From: Prochlorococcus sp. AG-409-A19
Lineage (GTDB): Bacteria; Cyanobacteriota; Cyanobacteriia; PCC-6307; Cyanobiaceae
DNA length: 20,239 nucleotides
Reading direction: 5' to 3'
NCBI GenBank assembly: GCA_003216155.1
Contig: QCJH01000018.1
Coordinates: forward strand, 1-20,239
Of this stretch, positions 1 to 9,258 are shown piece by piece (position 1 is the first letter of the stretch; every line of letters begins with the position of its first letter). A program made the translations under genes and the position numbers. Under the pieces are notes generated by a model. It was given only the letters and a program-made list of their open reading frames with translations. It was not told the origin of the DNA and made no database searches.

Positions 1-1045
1 TCAAATTAGCCGCTATATCAATTGGATTAATAGTTAGTGAAGCATAAAAATAAGAAAATCCAAGGATTAAGGAGAAGAACAATAACGCATAAGGCCAAGG
101 GTTAGCCGCACCTGGATTCAACGCACCTGCAGCTCTAATCAAAAAAGGATTCTTTGTAAAATTAGCAATTGTAATAGGCAGAAAAATCAGTGCAGAGGCG
201 AAGATAATTGGCATAACTCCACCTGCATTAAGCTTCAAAGGGAGGTAACTCTGTCGATTAGGCAATAGGTTTGTTCCTCCTATCTGCCTTTTCGCACTAA
301 CTATTGGCAATCGCCGTGACCCTTCCTGAACAAATATAATTCCTACAATTGTTGCCAAGAAAACTAATATCAAAACAACTATACCAACTACATCATTCCT
401 ATCTCCAGTCTGAGCTTTCTCAATTGTTGAGCCCAGTGCCTTTGGCAAAGTTGAAACTATGTTCAAAAATATTACCAAGGAGGCCCCTTGGCCAATTCCC
501 CTCTCCGTAATTATTTCACTTAGCCACATAACAACCATTGATCCAGTAACCAAAGCTAGAGCTGTTTGAACAACAAAAACACCTTCACTAAGCTGCTCTA
601 TTGCATATTGACGAAGTATCAAAGAGAAGATGACACTCTGAGCCAATCCCCAACCAAGAGCGACATAACGTGTAATTTGCGCAATTTTCCGTCGGCCAGC
701 CTCCCCTTCATTTTTCTGAAGATCTTCTAACTGAGGCAAAGAAGCTGTTAGCAGCTGAATAATGATTGAAGCATTAATAAAAGGAAGTATTCCAAGAGCA
801 AATACTCCCAGAGTGGATATACCCCCACCAGTAAAGATGTCTAAGAAACCTATTAGCTGTCCACCTTGTTGAAGGAAACTCTGAAAAGCCTCTCTATCAA
901 TTCCTGGCAATGGGATATAAATCCCAAGGCGAACTAACAAAAGCAAACCCAATGTGGTTAAAACCCTTCCACGTAGCTCAGGGTTGCGGACTAACTGAGT
1001 TAGAACTTCAGCCGCACTAGGGTTGCGGCCCCTACTGACAAGCAT
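1..1045 (-). CDS. secY: Protein translocase subunit SecY (partial, C-terminus beyond the window)
   Basis: SecY forms the central membrane channel of the Sec translocase, which moves preproteins across or into the plasma and thylakoid membranes. The minus-strand reading starts MLVSRGRNPSAAEVLTQLV at 1045 and stays open to the left edge, giving 348 codons of a protein usually near 440 residues. It shows successive hydrophobic segments, an early LGIYIPLPGID typical of SecY, and ends in the window with SLTINPIDIAANL, a cyanobacterial SecY motif. The frame is closed by a TGA eight codons upstream of this ATG, which supports the start. It is the last gene seen in the operon, 97 bp after rplO, with no clear Shine-Dalgarno sequence. 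About 90 C-terminal residues, including the last membrane segments, lie outside. Confidence 0.95.
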   Translation of the reverse strand, partial: MLVSRGRNPSAAEVLTQLVRNPELRGRVLTTLGLLLLVRLGIYIPLPGIDREAFQSFLQQGGQLIGFLDIFTGGGISTLGVFALGILPFINASIIIQLLTASLPQLEDLQKNEGEAGRRKIAQITRYVALGWGLAQSVIFSLILRQYAIEQLSEGVFVVQTALALVTGSMVVMWLSEIITERGIGQGASLVIFLNIVSTLPKALGSTIEKAQTGDRNDVVGIVVLILVFLATIVGIIFVQEGSRRLPIVSAKRQIGGTNLLPNRQSYLPLKLNAGGVMPIIFASALIFLPITIANFTKNPFLIRAAGALNPGAANPWPYALLFFSLILGFSYFYASLTINPIDIAANL

Positions 1046-1142
1046 GAGGGTAGAAAATAAGTTAGATCAAAGAAAATAATGTAAGTGACATAGTCTCCTA
1101 ATTGTCTATGGCACTAGAAAAGAATAGTTTGATGATACTAAT

Positions 1143-1595
1143 TCAATCAAGAATTTCGCATTGACCACCAGCCAACTCAATCTTGTTTCGAGCAGTTACT
1201 GTAAAAGCGGCAGCTTGAACAGTCAATTTCACAGTCAATTCACCATTACCAAGGATTTTCAAAGGATGCTTAGGGCTAGTTACTACTCCATCCTTAACAA
1301 GAGAATCAAGATTGACCTTGCTACCAGACTTGAGCTCATTTAAAGAAGAAACATTCACTACTGTAAAAGCCTTCTGATTAACTATTGGGAAATGCTTTAA
1401 CTTAGGCACTCGTCTATAAAGAGGCATCTGACCACCTTCAAATCCTGGTCGCGTAGGGCGGCCAGAACGTGACTTTTGTCCACGCATACCAAAACCACAA
1501 CTAGCTCCCTGACCAGCAGCTATGCCCCTACCCTTACGCAACTTTTTACGTCGTGCTCCAGGGTTTGACTTTAGAGAATTGAGTTGAATTTTCAT
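1143..1595 (-). CDS. rplO: 50S ribosomal protein L15
   Basis: L15 is a late-assembling large-subunit protein that binds 23S rRNA. The 150 residues match the usual bacterial length. The N-terminus is basic and glycine-rich ([17 protein letters not shown], then [12 protein letters not shown]), the hallmark rRNA-binding extension of L15, and the globular C-terminal part ends in [16 protein letters not shown]. The start ATG at 1595 lies 6 bp after the rpsE stop, so the two are probably translated together. rpmD (L30), which sits between rpsE and rplO in many bacteria, is absent, as is normal for cyanobacteria. Confidence 0.97.
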   Translation of the reverse strand: MKIQLNSLKSNPGARRKKLRKGRGIAAGQGASCGFGMRGQKSRSGRPTRPGFEGGQMPLYRRVPKLKHFPIVNQKAFTVVNVSSLNELKSGSKVNLDSLVKDGVVTSPKHPLKILGNGELTVKLTVQAAAFTVTARNKIELAGGQCEILD

Positions 1596-1601
1596 GAGGG
1601 A

Positions 1602-2255
1602 TCAAGAATAGATCTGCTCGAGGGAGATGCCCCGTTCCTTTGCGGTCTCCTTATGAGTTCGAAGACCAGCCAAGGCAACCATGGCAGCCCTAGCATTATT
1701 TAATGGAGTTTTACTTCCAAGACGCTTAGCCAGAACATTTTTAATCCCGGCCAATTCAAGAACAGTACGTATTGAACCTCCAGCAATTACTCCAGTACCT
1801 GGAGCAGCAGGGCGTATTAAAACACTAGCTGCACCATCGCGACCATTGGAAAGGGTGGGAATTGAACTATGTCTAGTTAAAGGGACCCTAACCAAGTGCT
1901 TCTTCCCATCAGCAACCCCCTTACGCACAGCTCCGATCACATCGCCAGCTTTACCCACACCCACACCAACTTGACCACGCTCATTCCCAACAACAACTAT
2001 TGCCCGGAAGCTCATTTTCTTTCCCCCTTTAACTGTTTTTGAAACCCTACGAATCTGAACTACTCTCTCCTGCCATTCGGAATCGCGCTCTTGACCTCTG
2101 CGATCTCCACGCCGTCCGCCACGTCTTTCACCTTTCCCTCCACTTCGTCGCTGATTTTGGCTCTGATTATTCTCCTGATGCTGACCTTCAGCGGCAGGAG
2201 GCGCCCCTCCCTCGGAGGAAATTTTTTGTTGATTTTGATGGTTTGATTCAGTCAT
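1602..2255 (-). CDS. rpsE: 30S ribosomal protein S5 with a disordered N-terminal extension
   Basis: S5 sits at the mRNA entry channel of the small subunit and affects decoding accuracy. I chose the ATG at 2255 ([10 protein letters not shown], 217 residues); an in-frame TTG at 2273 overlaps the rplR stop but does not look like the family start. The first 55 or so residues are low complexity, rich in Q, N, G and R, with several RRGG/RRGD-type repeats. The conserved S5 core then begins at [25 protein letters not shown] and continues through [17 protein letters not shown] and the [13 protein letters not shown] loop. E. coli S5 has 167 residues, so the extension explains the extra length. Confidence 0.96.
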   Translation of the reverse strand: MTESNHQNQQKISSEGGAPPAAEGQHQENNQSQNQRRSGGKGERRGGRRGDRRGQERDSEWQERVVQIRRVSKTVKGGKKMSFRAIVVVGNERGQVGVGVGKAGDVIGAVRKGVADGKKHLVRVPLTRHSSIPTLSNGRDGAASVLIRPAAPGTGVIAGGSIRTVLELAGIKNVLAKRLGSKTPLNNARAAMVALAGLRTHKETAKERGISLEQIYS

Positions 2256-2269
2256 TTTGGGACCAGGGG

Positions 2270-2638
2270 TCAAAATTCAAGGCCGGCTTTCCGGGCGGCA
2301 TCGGCCAGTGCTTTCACTCGACCGTGATAAAGGTTGCCCCCACGATCAAAGACTACTTGTTCAATGCCCTTGGCAAGAGCACGTTTGGCTAATAACTCAC
2401 CAACGAAAGTAGATGCATCGCAACTACTTGAATTAGATTTGAGAGTGCTTCTCAAATCCTTATCAAGAGTTGACGCTGCGCAAAGAGTATTTTGAGAGTC
2501 ATCATCTATGACTTGAGCATAAATGTGATTATTTGATCGAAATACTGCTAAACGAGGACGTTGTGCAGTTCCATTGAGATGGTTTCGAATACGCCTATGG
2601 CGCTTCTGAGTCTGCTGCTTTTTAGAAAGTGTCGACAT
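2270..2638 (-). CDS. rplR: 50S ribosomal protein L18
   Basis: L18 binds 5S rRNA together with L5 and helps attach it to the 50S central protuberance. From the ATG at 2638 ([19 protein letters not shown]) it has 122 residues, the usual length. The basic N-terminus and the strings [20 protein letters not shown] and [22 protein letters not shown] are characteristic L18 motifs. An ATG three codons upstream (2647) would add only MLA and is less likely. The stop precedes the rpsE ATG by 14 bp. No strong Shine-Dalgarno sequence is visible. Confidence 0.96.
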   Translation of the reverse strand: MSTLSKKQQTQKRHRRIRNHLNGTAQRPRLAVFRSNNHIYAQVIDDDSQNTLCAASTLDKDLRSTLKSNSSSCDASTFVGELLAKRALAKGIEQVVFDRGGNLYHGRVKALADAARKAGLEF

Positions 2639-2671
2639 TGCTAACAAAGAGAAAGGATGTTTGTTATGGCT

Positions 2672-3211
2672 TTATTTTTTGCCTGACTTACCAGCCTTAC
2701 GCAAAATTCTCTCGCCCTCATACTTAATTCCCTTCCCCTTATAAGGCTCGGGCGGACGTATTGATCGAATCTTGGCAGCTTCATTTCCGACTAATTCCTT
2801 ATCAGCGCCTGAAACAGTCACATTAGTGTTGTTTTCCACTGAGAATGTAATCCCTTCTGGAGGTACAACTTCCACCGGATGACTAAAACCTGCACTAACA
2901 ACAAGATTTTTTCCCTTGACCTGTGCACGAGATCCAACACCCACTATCTCAAGTCTCCTAGAGAATCCCTTACTTACACCTTCAACCATATTTGCCAGCA
3001 AAGTGCGGCATAGACCATGCCTTTCTCGAGATTTGCGTTTCTCACTAGTTGGAGTAACCACAATAGTGTTCTCAACCTTACTAACACTCACACCTTCTGG
3101 GAGAGTGCGCCTAAGCTCTCCTTTTGGACCCTTTACCGTGACCGACAGACCATCAAGGGTCACTGCCACTTTCTCAGGGAGATGAATTGGGTTTTTTCCT
3201 ATACGAGACAT
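2672..3211 (-). CDS. rplF: 50S ribosomal protein L6
   Basis: L6 lies near the sarcin-ricin loop and the factor-binding site of the large subunit. The 179-residue protein starts [15 protein letters not shown] and contains the two repeated L6 domains. The second ends in the conserved [17 protein letters not shown] with the basic tail [10 protein letters not shown]. Length and both ends match the family closely. It lies between rpsH (15 bp upstream) and rplR (33 bp downstream) in the usual spc-type order. Confidence 0.97.
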   Translation of the reverse strand: MSRIGKNPIHLPEKVAVTLDGLSVTVKGPKGELRRTLPEGVSVSKVENTIVVTPTSEKRKSRERHGLCRTLLANMVEGVSKGFSRRLEIVGVGSRAQVKGKNLVVSAGFSHPVEVVPPEGITFSVENNTNVTVSGADKELVGNEAAKIRSIRPPEPYKGKGIKYEGERILRKAGKSGKK

Positions 3212-3226
3212 TTGTTTTACTCCAGG

Positions 3227-3628
3227 TCAGTAGACATAGCAGAGCACTTCTCCGCCAACGCCTTGTTTACGAGCATCGCGATCACTCATAACACCTTTGG
3301 ATGTAGAAATAATCGCTACTCCTAATCCACCAAGAACCTTTGGCAGACCACGAGTGTTCTTATAAATACGTAGTCCAGGCTTACTCACCCTTTGCATAGA
3401 GCGAATGGTGGGGTGCCGATGCTTACCGCTGTACTTCAGCTCCAGGATAAGTTGAGTACTTACACCCTCACCCTCCTCGCTAATCTCAGCGATAAACCCT
3501 TCTTGTTGAAGCACTTTGGCAATACTTCGTGCCATCCGGGAAGCAGGAACGCGAGTCTTTTCGTGACGTTTCTCACTTGCATTACGAATGCGAGTAAGCA
3601 TGTCTGAAATTGGATCGTGGTTAGCCAT
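3227..3628 (-). CDS. rpsH: 30S ribosomal protein S8
   Basis: S8 is a primary 16S rRNA-binding protein, and in E. coli it represses the spc operon by binding its own mRNA near rplE. I start it at 3628 ([17 protein letters not shown], 133 residues), the universal S8 N-terminus. An upstream ATG at 3652 would overlap the rplE stop by 4 bp and add MIPIRIRL, which is not family-like. The C-terminus has the conserved [22 protein letters not shown] and GGEVLCYVY. rpsN (S14), found between rplE and rpsH in many bacteria, is missing here, as is normal in cyanobacteria. Confidence 0.96.
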   Translation of the reverse strand: MANHDPISDMLTRIRNASEKRHEKTRVPASRMARSIAKVLQQEGFIAEISEEGEGVSTQLILELKYSGKHRHPTIRSMQRVSKPGLRIYKNTRGLPKVLGGLGVAIISTSKGVMSDRDARKQGVGGEVLCYVY

Positions 3629-3648
3629 AAGTCGTATACGAATTGGGA

Positions 3649-4188
3649 TCAATTACTGCGGAAGGGCATTCCCATCTCGCTAAGAAGTGCCCGGCCTTCT
3701 TCGTCCGTACAAGCGCTGGTCACAATGGTGATGTCCATACCCCTAATTGCATCAATTTTGTCAAAAGAAATCTCGGGAAAGATGATTTGCTCTCTTACCC
3801 CTAGGGTGTAATTACCTCTTCCATCAAAACTCTTTGGGCTTACGCCCCTAAAATCTCTAATTCTTGGGAGAGCAAGGTTTATCAGGCGCTCTAAAAAAGC
3901 ATACATACGTTCACCACGTAGCGTGACTACACAGCCAATTGGCATTCCTTGACGGATCTTGAAGCCTGCAATTGCTTTCTTCGCCCTAGTTACTACTACT
4001 TTTTGGCCTGTAATTGTGGCTAATTCATTGATAGAAGCTTCTAATGACTTTGCATTTTGGGCTGCTTCACCTAAACCCCTATTGACTGTGACTTTCATCA
4101 CTTTAGGGACTTGATGAATATTTGAGAGACTTAGATCTTTCAGCAACTTTGGCTGAATAGTCTCCCGATAACGTTTTTTAAGTGACAT
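3649..4188 (-). CDS. rplE: 50S ribosomal protein L5
   Basis: L5 binds 5S rRNA and contacts the P-site tRNA in the central protuberance. The 179-residue protein starts [15 protein letters not shown] and carries the classic strings [28 protein letters not shown] and [18 protein letters not shown]. It follows rplX after an unusually long 110-bp gap for this tightly packed operon. The gap contains a hairpin and an 8-bp direct repeat, described separately, so L5 translation or an internal promoter may be controlled there. No purine-rich Shine-Dalgarno sequence precedes the ATG. Confidence 0.97.
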   Translation of the reverse strand: MSLKKRYRETIQPKLLKDLSLSNIHQVPKVMKVTVNRGLGEAAQNAKSLEASINELATITGQKVVVTRAKKAIAGFKIRQGMPIGCVVTLRGERMYAFLERLINLALPRIRDFRGVSPKSFDGRGNYTLGVREQIIFPEISFDKIDAIRGMDITIVTSACTDEEGRALLSEMGMPFRSN

Positions 4189-4298
4189 GAATTGGATGGA
4201 GAATACTTCTGGACTTGGTCAGAAGAAATTAAATTGGAAGGGTTGAAAGAAAGGGTCTTAGATTGGATAGGACTCTTGAAGAGGATAGGAAGTGGTGA
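4189..4298 (-). promoter_or_regulatory. Intra-operon gap between rplX and rplE with hairpin and direct repeat
   Basis: This 110-bp non-coding stretch is the longest gap inside the ribosomal operon. As read on the mRNA strand it is rich in pyrimidines. It holds a perfect 6-bp hairpin (CTTCTG/CAGAAG with an 8-nt loop at 4206-4225), whose base lies 17 bp before the rplE start, and two copies of GGATAGGA (4265-4272 and 4283-4290 on the plus strand). No T-run follows the hairpin, so it is not a typical terminator. It may be a leader, a processing site or an internal promoter; which one cannot be decided from sequence alone. Confidence 0.4.
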
Positions 4299-4655
4299 TT
4301 AATCGATAAGTTCACCAGTTTTCTTCAATCGTCGTTTCTTTGTGCCATCCTTCTGAACAACAATCTCAACTCGACTGGCAACTTTTTGACTTTTGGAATA
4401 AAGCATCACATTAGAAGCATGTAACGAAGCTTCCTCAGTAACTATTCGTCCTGTTTCACCCTCTTGAGTAGGCTTGACATGTCGAGTGCGCATATTAATT
4501 CCCTCAACAATTACACGGTTTTCCACAGGCAATGTTTTAAGTACTTCTCCTGTTTTCCCTTTTTCTTTGCCATTTATAACTTGAACGGTGTCACCCTTCC
4601 GTATACGCATCTTTATTCTGCTGGCGGGCTTTGCTTTCTGAGTTGAGATTGCCAT
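4299..4655 (-). CDS. rplX: 50S ribosomal protein L24
   Basis: L24 starts large-subunit assembly and sits near the exit tunnel. The 118-residue protein has the KOW motif ([20 protein letters not shown], about residues 19-38) followed by the conserved [17 protein letters not shown]. It is longer than E. coli L24 (104) through a short N-terminal lead [14 protein letters not shown] and a basic tail. A perfect Shine-Dalgarno GGAGGTG (minus strand, 4669-4663) lies 7 nt before the ATG and inside the end of rplN. The rplN stop is 1 bp away, so coupling is likely. Confidence 0.96.
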   Translation of the reverse strand: MAISTQKAKPASRIKMRIRKGDTVQVINGKEKGKTGEVLKTLPVENRVIVEGINMRTRHVKPTQEGETGRIVTEEASLHASNVMLYSKSQKVASRVEIVVQKDGTKKRRLKKTGELID

Positions 4656-4656
4656 T

Positions 4657-5022
4657 TCAAATCACCTCCGGTGCTAAAGAAACAATTTTGGTGAAATTAC
4701 GCTCTCGAAGCTCCCTAGCTACTGGCCCGAAAACTCGAGTACCTCTAGGGTTTTTATCTTCATTAATAAGCACTGCTGCATTATCGTCAAATCGAATCGA
4801 GTTTCCTGTCTCTCTACGCATAGTCGCCTTTGTACGAACAACAACGGCTCTTACTACATCAGATTTTTTAACTCCCATATTTGGCATAGCATCCTTAACA
4901 GCTGCAACGATCACATCCCCAACATGGGCATATCTACGATTTGAGCCAAGAACACGTATGCACTGAATACGTTTTGCTCCGCTGTTATCAGCGACAGTAA
5001 GAAATGTTTCCTGTTGAATCAT
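4657..5022 (-). CDS. rplN: 50S ribosomal protein L14
   Basis: L14 forms part of an intersubunit bridge to 16S rRNA helix 44. The 121-residue protein starts [17 protein letters not shown] and contains the L14 signature region ([29 protein letters not shown]) and [26 protein letters not shown]. Its ATG overlaps the rpsQ stop by 4 bp (ATGA), and a strong GAGGAGG precedes it inside rpsQ, so it is probably coupled to rpsQ translation. Confidence 0.97.
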   Translation of the reverse strand: MIQQETFLTVADNSGAKRIQCIRVLGSNRRYAHVGDVIVAAVKDAMPNMGVKKSDVVRAVVVRTKATMRRETGNSIRFDDNAAVLINEDKNPRGTRVFGPVARELRERNFTKIVSLAPEVI

Positions 5023-5285
5023 TTCGAGGCCTCCTCTGCTTTTACGCTATGACTAAGAACTTCAACAACAGACCAACGTTTTGAGGCGCTAAGAGGGCGC
5101 GTCTCTGTAATGCGAACTCTGTCGCCTACACGACAAGAATTCTTCTCATCGTGAGCTTTGTATCGAGTCGTTCGGCTAACCGTCTTTTGATAGATGGGGT
5201 GAGGGAAGCGGTTTTCCACCGCTACCACCACCGTTTTGTCCATCTTGTCGCTTACTACGGTGCCTACCCTTTCCTTGAGTGCCAT
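5019..5285 (-). CDS. rpsQ: 30S ribosomal protein S17
   Basis: S17 is a primary 16S rRNA-binding protein of the small-subunit body. The 88-residue protein starts [24 protein letters not shown] and has the conserved [24 protein letters not shown], an OB-fold protein of normal length. It lies 15 bp after rpmC and overlaps rplN by 4 bp. There is no obvious Shine-Dalgarno sequence. Confidence 0.97.
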   Translation of the reverse strand: MALKERVGTVVSDKMDKTVVVAVENRFPHPIYQKTVSRTTRYKAHDEKNSCRVGDRVRITETRPLSASKRWSVVEVLSHSVKAEEASK

Positions 5286-5300
5286 TGTTCTAAAGAGTGA

Positions 5301-5516
5301 TCAAGAGGAAGCGGTCAAGGAGCGAATCCGCTCCTTCTGTACCGTTAAAAGTTGAGCAAGCTTGATGCGAGCCTCTTTGAAACGGTGTGTATTGTCCAGC
5401 TGCCTTGTGGCTCGCTGAAAACGCAGATCAAACAGTTCTCGGCGAGTGCTGTCGATCTGTTCAGTAATGTCGGCATCGGTGAGCTTGCGCACCTCAGTAG
5501 TGTTAGGCCTGGCCAT
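5301..5516 (-). CDS. rpmC: 50S ribosomal protein L29
   Basis: L29 is a small helical protein at the exit-tunnel rim that helps form the docking site for trigger factor and SRP. The 71-residue protein contains the family's two-helix pattern with [32 protein letters not shown] in the middle. The ATG at 5516 follows the rplP stop by 3 bp, with GGAG nine nucleotides upstream inside the end of rplP. Confidence 0.95.
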   Translation of the reverse strand: MARPNTTEVRKLTDADITEQIDSTRRELFDLRFQRATRQLDNTHRFKEARIKLAQLLTVQKERIRSLTASS

Positions 5517-5519
5517 TGC

Positions 5520-5996
5520 TTAAGACTCCACTTTTACAACTTTTTCACTCGAAGGCTCTGAACCAACAGTGACATTCTCTTGATCCTTAAGAGCAAGAAA
5601 CTTTGTTTTCACAGGAAGCTTGTATTGCGCCAAGCGCATTGCTTCCTTAGCTATTTCTTCAGTGATTTCTTCACCGCCCATCTCAAAGAGAATTCGACCT
5701 GGCTTAATAACAGCAACCCAAAATTCTGGGTTGCCTTTACCAGAACCCATACGGGTTTCAGCAGGTCGCATGGTGACAGGCTTATCTGGAAAAATTCTTA
5801 TCCAAATTTTTCCACCACGCTTGACATAGCGTGTCATTGCTCGTCGACTTGCTTCAATCTGACGAGAAGTGATCCAACCACATTCCTGAGCTTGCAATGC
5901 AAACTCACCAAAGGCAATTGTGTTACCACGGGTAGCAACGCCGCGCATGCGGCCTCGTTGTTGCTTGCGAAATTTGACGCGTTTTGGACTCAACAT
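5520..5996 (-). CDS. rplP: 50S ribosomal protein L16
   Basis: L16 organises the A-site region of the large subunit. It starts [19 protein letters not shown], which is diagnostic, followed by [20 protein letters not shown] and [22 protein letters not shown]. At 158 residues it exceeds the usual 136 or so through an acidic, serine-rich C-terminal tail (after about residue 137) seen in picocyanobacteria. AGGAG lies 9 nt upstream of the ATG. It lies 16 bp after rpsC and 3 bp before rpmC. Confidence 0.97.
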   Translation of the reverse strand: MLSPKRVKFRKQQRGRMRGVATRGNTIAFGEFALQAQECGWITSRQIEASRRAMTRYVKRGGKIWIRIFPDKPVTMRPAETRMGSGKGNPEFWVAVIKPGRILFEMGGEEITEEIAKEAMRLAQYKLPVKTKFLALKDQENVTVGSEPSSEKVVKVES

Positions 5997-6012
5997 GGTT
6001 CAGAACTCCTGA

Positions 6013-6744
6013 TCAGCCCTCGTTGGAACGGTCTTCAAACTGTTGGGGCCTGCGATTCCCCCTACTGCGCTTCGGGCTGGCGCCCACAGGCAACTGCTGG
6101 TCTTCTTTAGCCAGCACCTCGCCTTTAAAAACCCAGACTTTGATACCTAAAACTCCATAGGTAGTACTTGCGACCTTTGTTGCGTAATCAATCTCAGCTC
6201 GAAGTGTATGCAAAGGTACTCTCCCTTCTCTGGTCCACTCTGTTCGAGCAATTTCTGCCCCGTTCAAGCGACCTCCTACTTGGATTTTTAAACCGAGTAC
6301 CCCAGCTCGCTGTGCTCGCTGAACAGCCATACGAATTGTTCTTCTAAAAGCAACTCGCTTCTCTAACTGCTGAGCGATGTATTCAGCCAGAAGAAAGGCA
6401 TCTGCATCAACCCTTTCCACTTCAACAACATTTATACGAACCTGTCGAGTTCTATCGCCGATAGTCTTCTGAATACCAGTTCGAAGTTCTTCTATGCCAC
6501 TACCTTGACGACCTACAAGAACACCAGGTCGAGCTGTTTTGAGCTCAACTTCAAGTTGATCAGCTTTACGTGCAATCAAAACAGCGCTAATACCTGCAGA
6601 TGCGTATTTTTTGTGAATAAATTTGCGGATGCTGTCATCTTCTTGAAGAAGAAGTGGATAGGTCTTAGTAGGGGCATACCACCGAGATCGGTGCTCCTGG
6701 GTAATCCCCAGGCGTAAGCCAGTTGGATGGATTTTGTGTCCCAT
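6013..6744 (-). CDS. rpsC: 30S ribosomal protein S3
   Basis: S3 lines the mRNA entry channel of the small subunit. The 243-residue protein starts [15 protein letters not shown], carries the KH-type RNA-binding loop ([11 protein letters not shown], about residues 77-87), and has the C-terminal S3 domain ([31 protein letters not shown]). The C-terminal tail is basic and low complexity ([21 protein letters not shown]). It follows rplV by 20 bp. No strong Shine-Dalgarno sequence is visible. Confidence 0.97.
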   Translation of the reverse strand: MGHKIHPTGLRLGITQEHRSRWYAPTKTYPLLLQEDDSIRKFIHKKYASAGISAVLIARKADQLEVELKTARPGVLVGRQGSGIEELRTGIQKTIGDRTRQVRINVVEVERVDADAFLLAEYIAQQLEKRVAFRRTIRMAVQRAQRAGVLGLKIQVGGRLNGAEIARTEWTREGRVPLHTLRAEIDYATKVASTTYGVLGIKVWVFKGEVLAKEDQQLPVGASPKRSRGNRRPQQFEDRSNEG

Positions 6745-6764
6745 CGGTTTGATGTTCGCGGGGG

Positions 6765-7130
6765 TCAGGAGTCGGTTTGGGCTGTCACAGCAATGCTGAT
6801 ATGACAGGTCTGCTTTTTAATAGCAAAAGCGCGACCTTGTGCTCGAGGGCGATAGCGCTTCATGACAGGACCCATATCAGCTTTAGCCTGAGCAATAATC
6901 AAAGATGCTGGGTCCAAGCCCAAATTATTTTCTGCATTAGCTACTGCAGACCTCAAAACCTTAGTAATCGGTCCAGTTGAGCGATAAGGCATGAACTCAA
7001 GCATGATTAGAGCATCTCGGTAGGTTCTACCGCGGATTTGATCGAGAACCCTTCTGACTTTTGAGACCGAGCCTCGAATAAATCGGCCATGTGCCAAAGC
7101 CACTGATTCAGTTGGTTGAGAGGTTGTCAT
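6765..7130 (-). CDS. rplV: 50S ribosomal protein L22
   Basis: L22 extends a hairpin into the peptide exit tunnel. The 121-residue protein shows the conserved [27 protein letters not shown] and the beta-hairpin region with [25 protein letters not shown]. Its ATG is 4 bp after the rpsS stop. AAGGAGG lies about 11 nt upstream, inside the end of rpsS, consistent with coupled translation. Confidence 0.97.
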   Translation of the reverse strand: MTTSQPTESVALAHGRFIRGSVSKVRRVLDQIRGRTYRDALIMLEFMPYRSTGPITKVLRSAVANAENNLGLDPASLIIAQAKADMGPVMKRYRPRAQGRAFAIKKQTCHISIAVTAQTDS

Positions 7131-7134
7131 GGAC

Positions 7135-7410
7135 TTAACGGCCTCCTTTCTTGTCTTTTATATGGCCTTTAAAAGTTCGAGTTGGGGCAAATTCGCCCAA
7201 CTTGTGACCAACCATTTGCTCAGTCACAAATACCGGCACGTGAGTTCTGCCGTTATGAACAGCAATTGTGTGGCCAATCATCATGGGCAAAATAGTTGAA
7301 GCCCGTGACCAAGTCTTAATGACAGACTTGTCATCAGAAGCATTTTGCTTTTCAACCTTACGTAGAAGACTGTCAGCAATAAAAGGTCCTTTTTTAAGTG
7401 ATCGTCCCAT
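7135..7410 (-). CDS. rpsS: 30S ribosomal protein S19
   Basis: S19 sits in the head of the small subunit near the intersubunit bridge to the central protuberance. The 91-residue protein starts [20 protein letters not shown] and has the family signature around [37 protein letters not shown]. Normal length. It is 39 bp downstream of rplB and 4 bp upstream of rplV. Confidence 0.97.
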   Translation of the reverse strand: MGRSLKKGPFIADSLLRKVEKQNASDDKSVIKTWSRASTILPMMIGHTIAVHNGRTHVPVFVTEQMVGHKLGEFAPTRTFKGHIKDKKGGR

Positions 7411-7449
7411 AGCAGATTCAAGAAAAAGTCAGAAAGGTGATTAATGCCA

Positions 7450-8313
7450 TTAGGAATCTCGTCCTCCACGACTCCGCTTCGACGTGCGACGACGTTTCCG
7501 AAGAACTAATCGATTACTGGGTTTATTTCGCTTACGCGTCTTAAGACCCAACGCAGGTTTTCCCCAAGGTGTAACTGGACCAGAGCGGCCAATTGGGGCT
7601 CGTCCTTCTCCTCCACCATGTGGATGGTCGCAAGGGTTCATAACACTACCGCGAACCTGAGGACGGCGCCCCTGCCATCGCCTTCGCCCAGCCTTGCCAA
7701 GACTGGTATTACGTGCATCTGAATTTCCAACTTCGCCAAGAGTGGCATAACACTCGCGACGAACATAACGAACCTCAGTAGAAGGAAGCTTAAGGGCTAC
7801 ATAATCTCCTTCCTTAGCCATTACCTGTGCACTTGCACCAGCTGTTCGGGCCATCTGACCTCCACGGCCTGCATATAACTCAACGTTATGCACACTTGAA
7901 CCAAGTGGGATTGCTGATAAGGGGAGCGCATTCCCCGGTTCTATCGGAGCCTCAGGGCCAGAAATTACTTTCTGACCTATTTGAATACCAGCCGGAGCGA
8001 GGATATACCGCTTCTCACCATCTTGATAAAAAAGTAATGCCAAACGTGCATTTCTATGAGGGTCATAGTGAATTGCTGCAACCTTTGCTTCAATTCCATG
8101 CTTATTACGCCTGAAATCGACCACTCGATATAAACGCTTATGTCCACCACCTCTATGCCGACATGTAATTACACCTCGATTATTACGGCCCTTACTACGA
8201 TGCTTAGCAACAAGTAGGGATCTCTCTGGCTTGCTACCAGTGAGCTCACTAAAATCTGTAACTACCCTCGTTCGGGTTCCAGGAGTGTAAGGACGAAAAG
8301 TGCGAATTGCCAT
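7450..8313 (-). CDS. rplB: 50S ribosomal protein L2
   Basis: L2 is a core 23S rRNA-binding protein close to the peptidyl-transferase centre. The 287-residue protein starts [18 protein letters not shown] and carries the invariant [19 protein letters not shown] near the C-terminus, including the histidine linked to peptidyl transfer. It ends in a basic tail ([16 protein letters not shown]). The length is slightly over the bacterial norm of about 275. It follows rplW by 14 bp. Confidence 0.98.
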   Translation of the reverse strand: MAIRTFRPYTPGTRTRVVTDFSELTGSKPERSLLVAKHRSKGRNNRGVITCRHRGGGHKRLYRVVDFRRNKHGIEAKVAAIHYDPHRNARLALLFYQDGEKRYILAPAGIQIGQKVISGPEAPIEPGNALPLSAIPLGSSVHNVELYAGRGGQMARTAGASAQVMAKEGDYVALKLPSTEVRYVRRECYATLGEVGNSDARNTSLGKAGRRRWQGRRPQVRGSVMNPCDHPHGGGEGRAPIGRSGPVTPWGKPALGLKTRKRNKPSNRLVLRKRRRTSKRSRGGRDS

Positions 8314-8327
8314 AATGTTTAAAAGCC

Positions 8328-8630
8328 TCAGGACTCAGGGAAAAGTTGAATGGTGTTGCCCTCAGCAAGCCTTACGACGGCTTTTTTTATCTGGGCACGC
8401 TTACCTGAATAACGACCAATCCGACGAGTTCTTCTTGGTGGGTTCATCGTCCTCACCCCTACAACCTTGACATCAAAGAGCTTTTCAACAGCAGCCTTAA
8501 TATCTGGCTTAGCCGCGCGATGATCAACTTCAAAAGTGTACTGATTCATTTCCAGTGCACTAGTAGCCTTTTCAGTAATAAGCGGACGACGAATTACATC
8601 CGCCAAACGATCAGCAAAACGTTCAGTCAT
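8328..8630 (-). CDS. rplW: 50S ribosomal protein L23
   Basis: L23 lies at the exit tunnel and docks trigger factor and SRP. From the ATG at 8630 ([23 protein letters not shown]) it has 100 residues, the usual size, with the conserved PLITEKAT and [18 protein letters not shown]. The frame is open further upstream to 8672, but that part encodes an unrelated sequence inside rplD. The start overlaps the end of rplD by 8 bp, and a consensus Shine-Dalgarno sequence sits 9 nt upstream. Confidence 0.96.
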   Translation of the reverse strand: MTERFADRLADVIRRPLITEKATSALEMNQYTFEVDHRAAKPDIKAAVEKLFDVKVVGVRTMNPPRRTRRIGRYSGKRAQIKKAVVRLAEGNTIQLFPES

Positions 8631-9258
8631 CTCCATACACCTCCTGGATGGTTGCGATTGCCTTCTCACCAATCACCAAAGAATTGGCATGAAGTAAATC
8701 AAAAACATTTAACTGATCAGCAGCAATTAGCTTGATGTTTTCCAAGTTTCTGATCGATCGACGCACAACATCTGATGGTGTTGAGAGAATAATCAAAACC
8801 TTAGAGTTACTAGGAACACCTATTCGACTTAGAGCATCAATAATTTCTTTAGTCTTTGGAGTTTTGAGGCTCTCCCCAAAATCTTTAACCACAACAGCAT
8901 CAGCAAATCGAGTCATTAAGGCAGTGCGTAATGCCAAACGCCGCTCCTTCCTATTCATAGATAGGTTGTATGTCCGAGGCTTAGGGCCAAAAATAATCCC
9001 ACCACCAGGCCTTAAGGGTGTACGAATAGATCCCTGACGAGCTCTACCTGTACCCTTCTGCTTATAAGGTTTTCTCCCACCACCACGTACTTCAGACCTT
9101 GTCAAAGTACTTGCTGTTCCCTGACGACTGTGAGCCTGTTGTCTCAGAACAGCTCGATGCATCAAATCTGTAGCAGTCGCCTCCTTGGCAACTTTTAGGT
9201 CAAGATTTGCCTTCCCAGTTTCTTTCCCTTGCCAATCAAATACAGAACAGTTAGCCAT
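8623..9258 (-). CDS. rplD: 50S ribosomal protein L4
   Basis: L4 lines the exit tunnel; in E. coli it also represses the S10 operon through its leader mRNA. The protein has 211 residues from [13 protein letters not shown] and contains the L4 loop region ([25 protein letters not shown], then [17 protein letters not shown]). Two ATGs lie in tandem (9261 and 9258). The AGGAGG at 9270-9265 is 3 nt from the first and 6 nt from the second, so I prefer 9258; its A is shared with the rplC stop (TGATG). The end overlaps rplW by 8 bp. Confidence 0.96.
   Translation of the reverse strand: MANCSVFDWQGKETGKANLDLKVAKEATATDLMHRAVLRQQAHSRQGTASTLTRSEVRGGGRKPYKQKGTGRARQGSIRTPLRPGGGIIFGPKPRTYNLSMNRKERRLALRTALMTRFADAVVVKDFGESLKTPKTKEIIDALSRIGVPSNSKVLIILSTPSDVVRRSIRNLENIKLIAADQLNVFDLLHANSLVIGEKAIATIQEVYGDD
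8640..8645 (-). promoter_or_regulatory. Ribosome binding site that decides the rplW start
   Basis: AGGAGG on the minus strand lies inside the last codons of rplD. The spacing is 9 nt to the ATG at 8630 but only 3 nt to the in-frame ATG at 8636, which favours 8630, in agreement with the L23 family N-terminus. Confidence 0.7.

Noticed and set aside
2039..2392. Plus-strand open frame of 117 codons across rpsE and rplR
   Set aside because: It is antisense to two well-conserved ribosomal genes, resembles no protein I know, and has no ribosome binding site.
5580..6110. Plus-strand open frame of 176 codons opposite rplP and rpsC
   Set aside because: It is fully antisense to rplP and the end of rpsC, both certain genes; its composition looks like a shadow frame.
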